Shown here piece by piece: positions 58,863 through 64,000 of a DNA stretch of 64,000 nucleotides. This stretch comes from Pogona vitticeps. Taxonomy: Eukaryota; Chordata; Lepidosauria; Squamata; Agamidae. Within the stretch, counting starts at the first letter, position 1. The number at the start of each line of letters is the position of its first letter. The position numbers and the translations under genes are program-made. The stretch is from the NCBI RefSeq assembly GCF_051106095.1, contig NC_135786.1, positions 207,943,001-208,007,000 on the forward strand. Direction: 5' to 3'. A model generated the notes under the pieces. That model did no database searches, was not told where the DNA came from, and was given only the letters and a program-made list of their open reading frames with translations.

Positions 58863-60025
58863 ACTAATAATCCATTCAAGAAGTATTTTCCAGTGAGAGG
58901 GAAGAAGGAATGTTGAAAGAAACTTCTAGCTGAAAGGATCAGTGGGGTTCATTTCTACAGGACTGAAGTCAAGTTATCTTGCACAATGGAAAAAGATGTT
59001 AAGCAGCAGGCATCAAAGATGGAGCTCCGTGTACTGGGGATGCTAGGTGGGAAATTTTAATTTCTGTTTAAAGGGCTATGACTACAGATGTATTGATGGC
59101 TCAATTGTCCAGGTACGACTCAGCCTTGGGCCCAGGGGAAACAAATTAAAATTAAATCAGATTTTCAAGCCAAATGTTCATCTGAGTAAATTTTGTTTGT
59201 CCAAGCTAGTCCAACATGTATTTATAGACAGCAAGCAAACATATTTTTATATAACCTGTAATGGTGTTTCAAATATTGTCATGTGCACCTCATCTATTTT
59301 TAAGAAGTCAGAAAATGCTAGATTATTCTTTGGGTTTTCTGGACTATAAAACGGGAAGTAAAATTAAAGTTATTTTGGCAGTTCTCTAGCAGCCCCCTTG
59401 TGTGTGGGCTTTTTCATTCCAAGTGTGTTTTTATGCATTTGTGTTGTATGTGTGCAAACAAAATGGAGAATTACTGTCCTGAACAGAATATACATAGTTG
59501 AGAAATGAGACTATTTTACAGACAGAATTTGAAGATATTTGAGAGGAAGGGCTTTGGATTTAATCATATTATGTTATGACCTGTTAAGTATATGTCAAGA
59601 TTATCTTAAAAACAAGTTTGGTCCATGCAGAATTAAAGTTTTTGAAACTCACCAGCAAATCCTTTGCTGGAACTTTTACAGCCATTAATTCATTCCATTA
59701 AAATATAAAAAATAAACATATTTTAATGTATTCATCCTTTTAACCCAAGATATTATGTGCCTATCTTATGTGCATTCAAATAGCTAGCCTCTCCAGCACT
59801 CAGCCCTCCTTTTAATCAGAAAGTATTTAAATGTTACAAAAATATTTCAAAGAAAACGTCTGGGAGCAGCTTATCATTTCTCATCCTATACTCTGGGTGA
59901 ACAATTTAGGAAGATGGTGCTGTTGTGAAGAATTTGGATTTTGGGATCATGGGCTATGCTTCCTGGAAGATGGACTGCCAGCAAGTGATGGTTTGGTCCT
60001 CCCAAGGACTGGGAAGACTGTGTGT
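58863..60025. other. Unique AT-rich DNA, nothing recognised
   Basis: Frames up to 100 codons (59047-59349) show no known domain. Confidence 0.4.
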
Positions 60026-60026
60026 T

Positions 60027-60722
60027 GACCACAGCATGAAGAACTTCATCAAGAGGGCTTTAAACTGAATTTGAACAGAGAAGGATACAAAGGAAAGCAG
60101 CCACATATCACTCTCCGGTGTCTATATTTTGTCAAACTGGGAGGAGGTAACAAGTGGGTTACCACAAGGCTCAGTCTTGGGCCCAGTGCTCTTAAACATT
60201 TCTATTAATGACTTGGATGAGGGTGTGCAGGAAATGCTTATCAAATTTGTGGATGACACACATTAGGTGGAATAGCTAATACCCTGGAAGATGGAAACAA
60301 AATTCAAAAAGAGTTTGATAGGCTCAAGCACTGGACTGAAAACAAAATTAAATTTAACAGGATAACTGCTATAGTTCTACACCTAGAAGGGGGGAAAAAA
60401 CCAAACACACAGTTATAAGATGGACGATACTTAGCTTAGTAATACTACAAGAGAAAAGGCTCTTGGGATTGTTTTACACCACTAGTAGAATATGAGCCAA
60501 AAGTGCAATGTGGCTGCAAAAAAGACAAATGCTATTTAAGCTGTATTAACAGAAGTATAAGTGTGCTGCTCAGAAGGTGGTGAGTGCTACTGGAGGCATT
60601 CAATAGAAAATCAGATCGCCATCTATCAGATACACTTTGATTTGGATTCCTGCATTGAGTAGGGGGTTAGACTTGATGGCCTTAAAGGCCTCTTCCAACT
60701 CCATTATTTTATGCTTCTGTGA
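60027..60722 (+). mobile_element. CR1 LINE fragment with reverse-transcriptase remnant and 3' end
   Basis: The stretch at about 60150-60260 encodes [24 protein letters not shown] and, after a small gap, KFVDDT, the CR1 reverse-transcriptase fingers/palm including the F(V)DD-type catalytic motif, with a stop soon after. The 3' terminus CCTGCATTGAGTAGGGGGTT...CTCTTCCAACTCCATTAT is at 60649-60706. Internally deleted and disrupted, so a dead copy. Confidence 0.88.
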
Positions 60723-61055
60723 TCTTAATTAAATGGAACACCCAGATTAAGCTACTGGCCTGCACCAGTGAGCTGATGAAATAATAGACTAGTTCAAAGC
60801 ACAAGCTAAAATAGACACTCTGAGCTGAAATACAGTATGAACTCACTGAGCAGCATAAGGTAAAGCCGCTGTCTGTCAGACTCCCTACCCCCCATCTCAC
60901 AGTGTTTGCAATATGGGAATGACAGCAGTCACATATTTCAGTTTCAAAAGCACTGAGTAACAGAGGTGGAGCAAGATTTCCCTCTGTCTTAAAGAGAAGT
61001 GCCACTGCTCATGGAGAAGGCTGCAACTACAGTAATGACCACCCACACCCACAAG
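60723..61055. other. Unique DNA, nothing recognised
   Basis: No gene or repeat end recognised. Confidence 0.4.
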
Positions 61056-61057
61056 AG

Positions 61058-61082
61058 AGAGGGAGGGAGGGAGGGAGGGAGA
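61058..61082. repeat. (GAGG)n short tandem repeat
   Basis: A run of GAGG/GGGA units of about 25 bases in a purine-rich patch. Confidence 0.8.
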
Positions 61083-61230
61083 GACTTATACAGATGGAGG
61101 AAGGGAAGATGAAGATGAGCAAAATGCAGCAAGATGGCAGCTGACAGACCCCTACAGACACATCAAAAGACAAAAAACAAAAAAGTAGCAGGGGGCATTA
61201 CAGGACCTCCATGTCATTTCCCTAGTCTAA

Positions 61231-61232
<2 letters not shown>

Positions 61233-61295
<63 letters not shown>
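61233..61295. repeat. (CT)n microsatellite
   Basis: About 31 uninterrupted CT units. The Ser-Leu repeat peptide across it is an artefact. Confidence 0.97.
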
Positions 61296-61299
<4 letters not shown>

Positions 61300-64000
61300 A
61301 CTACTTTGGGCCACCCTGCCACAGTGTTTGAGCCCTGAGAGCCCTTTTAGAACCAGCTATAAATAGTCCTTTGTTAATGGTGTCATGCTGTTATTTGCTG
61401 GGTTCCCCAGGGTGGAATTTTGAAAATTGTGGCCTAATGCAGGTATGACAAAGCCCTAGATCAAGTAATGACCCACATTTGGAGAGCAGGGGAGCTGTCA
61501 CTGATTGTTAAGATAGGCTTACCAGTTGTGGCGGGGGAGGGGGCATAATTCAACTCACCTACTCTTTTAGCAATCATCGGATAAATCCTGAGGGAAACGT
61601 CTGCTTATACGAAGCTTTCAGTTTTTATAAGAACATTTGAATTCAGGTTCCCAAGGTGTCATGTTAAACCATTTGAAAGGAAAGATGAAAAAGATCACAA
61701 AACTAGAAAGGCCCAGCGATGCCTTTTAATGTTGCTCAGTTATGGTCTTTAGCACTTGAATGGATTTCTCCCAAAGAGTCCATGCAAGAACACAGACGAG
61801 TGTAAGGAAACCATTAGAGGTAAGCATTAGGGAAGAACAAACAGAATTAGTAATGATTTCCATTTTTTTCAGGAAAAGACCAACAGTAAGCTTTTGCAAG
61901 ATGTCAAATAAAACTATGGAGAAAGGCAGTGAGAAGTATTTTAAAGATGGTGTGAGAGATAGCTTCAATCTCTCTCCCCTCTTTGGCTCTTTAGCTCAGC
62001 CAGTTGTGGTCCTTGGAGGTTGTGGGGACTGGAAAGTGAAGAAGTGAAACAGTATTAAAGTTCAGAAGTGTGTGTCTAAATACAAATGTCACCACATAGA
62101 ATGTTATAACTGACAGTTCAATTCCACATGGTTTATGTTCCTATTACAGCCTTACGATAAACTGCTATGTGTTGGTGTTAACAGCAGACTCTTTGTGAAC
62201 AGATTTAGGAACTGAGGATTCCTGCTACTCTAAATGCCTCTAGATATAGGCAGAGGGGCATCTCCTGAAATTTTCAGGAGAGGCTTCCCCCCATTCCCAT
62301 CAACAAGCTGATGCTGCCTCCTACACTACCATATAAACCCTTAATGATGCAATCCATATCTCTGGTGATAATCCTTTATTCTTTTTCTGATATCTTGTGG
62401 TGAATTTTAGGCAGAGAAATAAAGGGGCATAGGAGTCCAAGCGAATAAGAAGGTGGCCATACCAAAGAATTAAGCTCAGCTGTGTTTGCCTGTGCCAAAG
62501 ATAGTTTTCCCCCCAGTGCACATGTATTTCCCGGACAATAAATCCATCCAATTTCACTAGCTATAGCATGCATTCCGAAGCCAAACTGTATCTGTTGAAA
62601 GAGGCATGGTTTTCTAGTGGAAACACAGCAGTTCATTCAATTAACACATTTTTCAAACACCAATATTCATATTCTGACTTGAGCTTCCTGTGACATAAAT
62701 AAACACATTAGCTTGTGGAACAGAAAAGATAATAATACTGTATTCGATAATTTCTCAGAAATAACCTATCTCAGTTACTGTTTAATCTGCCTGACTAGCA
62801 AAAGAACCATCCAACAGATGTGTGGTTTGGACTATAATGAAATCTAAATACCTTCTGGGAGAAATGTTGATCTCTCTGATTGATAAGTTTCCATAAATTT
62901 CGAGTAGCCCAGTATTATATACACAACTGTGTAAGAGATGGGCATTCAATAGTATATATGCAAGTATTAATCCTCCAGTACTGAAATAGTAACAGATGGG
63001 GGTGAGGGGGCTCATGGGCAAAGAAAGAGGAAAATGTCTCATCCTACTCTGGTCACAAACCTATTGCCATAACCTATAATAATAGAAAACGGTTAAAAGA
63101 CAAAAGTTAAAAGAAAAAGGTTTTAAGTAACATTATGACTATATACTATATTCTAAGAGTTTAAAAAAAAAACACCTCTCTGTTCCTGCATTCATTCCAG
63201 TTCAACTACTGGGCCATAACATCCACAAGCCTTTCCTTCAGATTTCACGCTGAAGTTCAAGAGATTTACTCTGTGTGGTGTTATTCCCCTCCAAACTTCT
63301 TGAACTGTATCATATTAGAAGGTTAAAAGAAATTAGGTCTGACTTCTCATCCTTCTCATTAGAAATATTCTACATTGTTTTCCTCTGGATTTTAACTCAA
63401 ATTAAATCAACCCTACCATGGACCCTATAACATCTTATCCATGTTACAGTATATGGAGAGAAAGACCCCACTTCCAAAAGAAACTCTCTAAAACACCCAG
63501 TGTTTGTTTAATGTCCAATTAATATACTTACCTTGGAAATTTACCTTTTGTTTACATAATTTGGGTTTTGGTTATAATTCAGAATAATTACATTAGTGGA
63601 ATACTATAAACAATACTGTAGTGTCTTTAAAAGAGGTAGTAAAATGTGTCTTTTCCTTGCTTTTGCCCTGGGCAAATTGTCCATCCTTGTTTAATATTCT
63701 AAGAAGTCACTGGGACACCAGCTGTTCTGACAAAGTGAGGTCTCTGCTTCAGAAGACAACAGAATGGAAAAATACTCTGAAGCTACGAAAATACAGCAGC
63801 AGACATCATGATTGGATTCCTTGAAAGAAATTCTGCTTCATAAAAGGTATTGAGGTGTAAGAAGCATTGGCTGCTAGAAAATTGTTCCCAATGGCAAACT
63901 CTGTTGGCCCCTGAAATGGCAGTAAGGGGATTGTGGATAGTTAGATGAGGAAGGCTTCCAGATTTCCACCAAGGACATTGTTCTGATGCTCCATGTCTCC
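61296..64000. other. Unique AT-rich DNA, nothing recognised
   Basis: The last 2.7 kb holds no recognisable gene, RNA gene or repeat end. Frames up to 95 codons occur on both strands and overlap each other (61726-62047, 62321-62636), as expected by chance. Confidence 0.45.

Overview
This window is vertebrate nuclear DNA, most likely from a squamate reptile (lizard or snake). The evidence is the repeat fauna: a Bov-B LINE 3' end, Sauria-type tRNA SINEs with a Bov-B-like tail, other tRNA-headed SINEs, CR1 and L2-like LINE tails, hAT and Tc1/mariner MITEs, and a Ty3/gypsy element. I recognise no host protein-coding gene, rRNA gene, functional tRNA gene or CRISPR array. The window reads as intergenic or deep intronic DNA. 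Most short open frames fall in microsatellites, repeats or AT-rich unique DNA and look like chance.

Layout. 1-11 kb: microsatellites, an inverted-repeat retroelement end at 1.5 kb, SINE and L2-like remnants, two adjacent Bov-B 3' ends (9.8-10.5 kb) and a SINE (10.6 kb). 11.1-16.4 kb: the dominant feature, a young Ty3/gypsy LTR element of the Gmr1-like group with near-identical 513-bp LTRs, a 5-bp target duplication and one 1161-codon frame. Its capsid region resembles the vertebrate SCAN domain. 16.4-26 kb: mostly unique AT-rich DNA, with a hAT MITE nested in a SINE, a mariner-end fragment, a long ATTT microsatellite and an antisense retroviral-type LTR. 26.1-29.9 kb: two GC-rich LTR-like repeats of one family, separated by a short L1-like element that itself carries a mariner MITE. 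30-37.6 kb: a hAT MITE inside a SINE, an inverted pair of Sauria SINEs, and a 713-bp retroposon with a 14-bp duplication. 37.6-46.6 kb: almost repeat-poor unique DNA. 46.6-64 kb: a mariner-type MITE, SINEs, a solo LTR at 53.5 kb, CR1 and L2-like ends, a CT microsatellite, and otherwise unique sequence.

There is no gene network here. The content is a stratified record of transposition. Several insertions are nested and have exact target duplications, so their order can be read. The most notable items are the SCAN-like capsid in a very recent Gmr1-like element and the palindromic retroelement end at 1.5 kb, whose arms contain a candidate hammerhead-ribozyme-like core.
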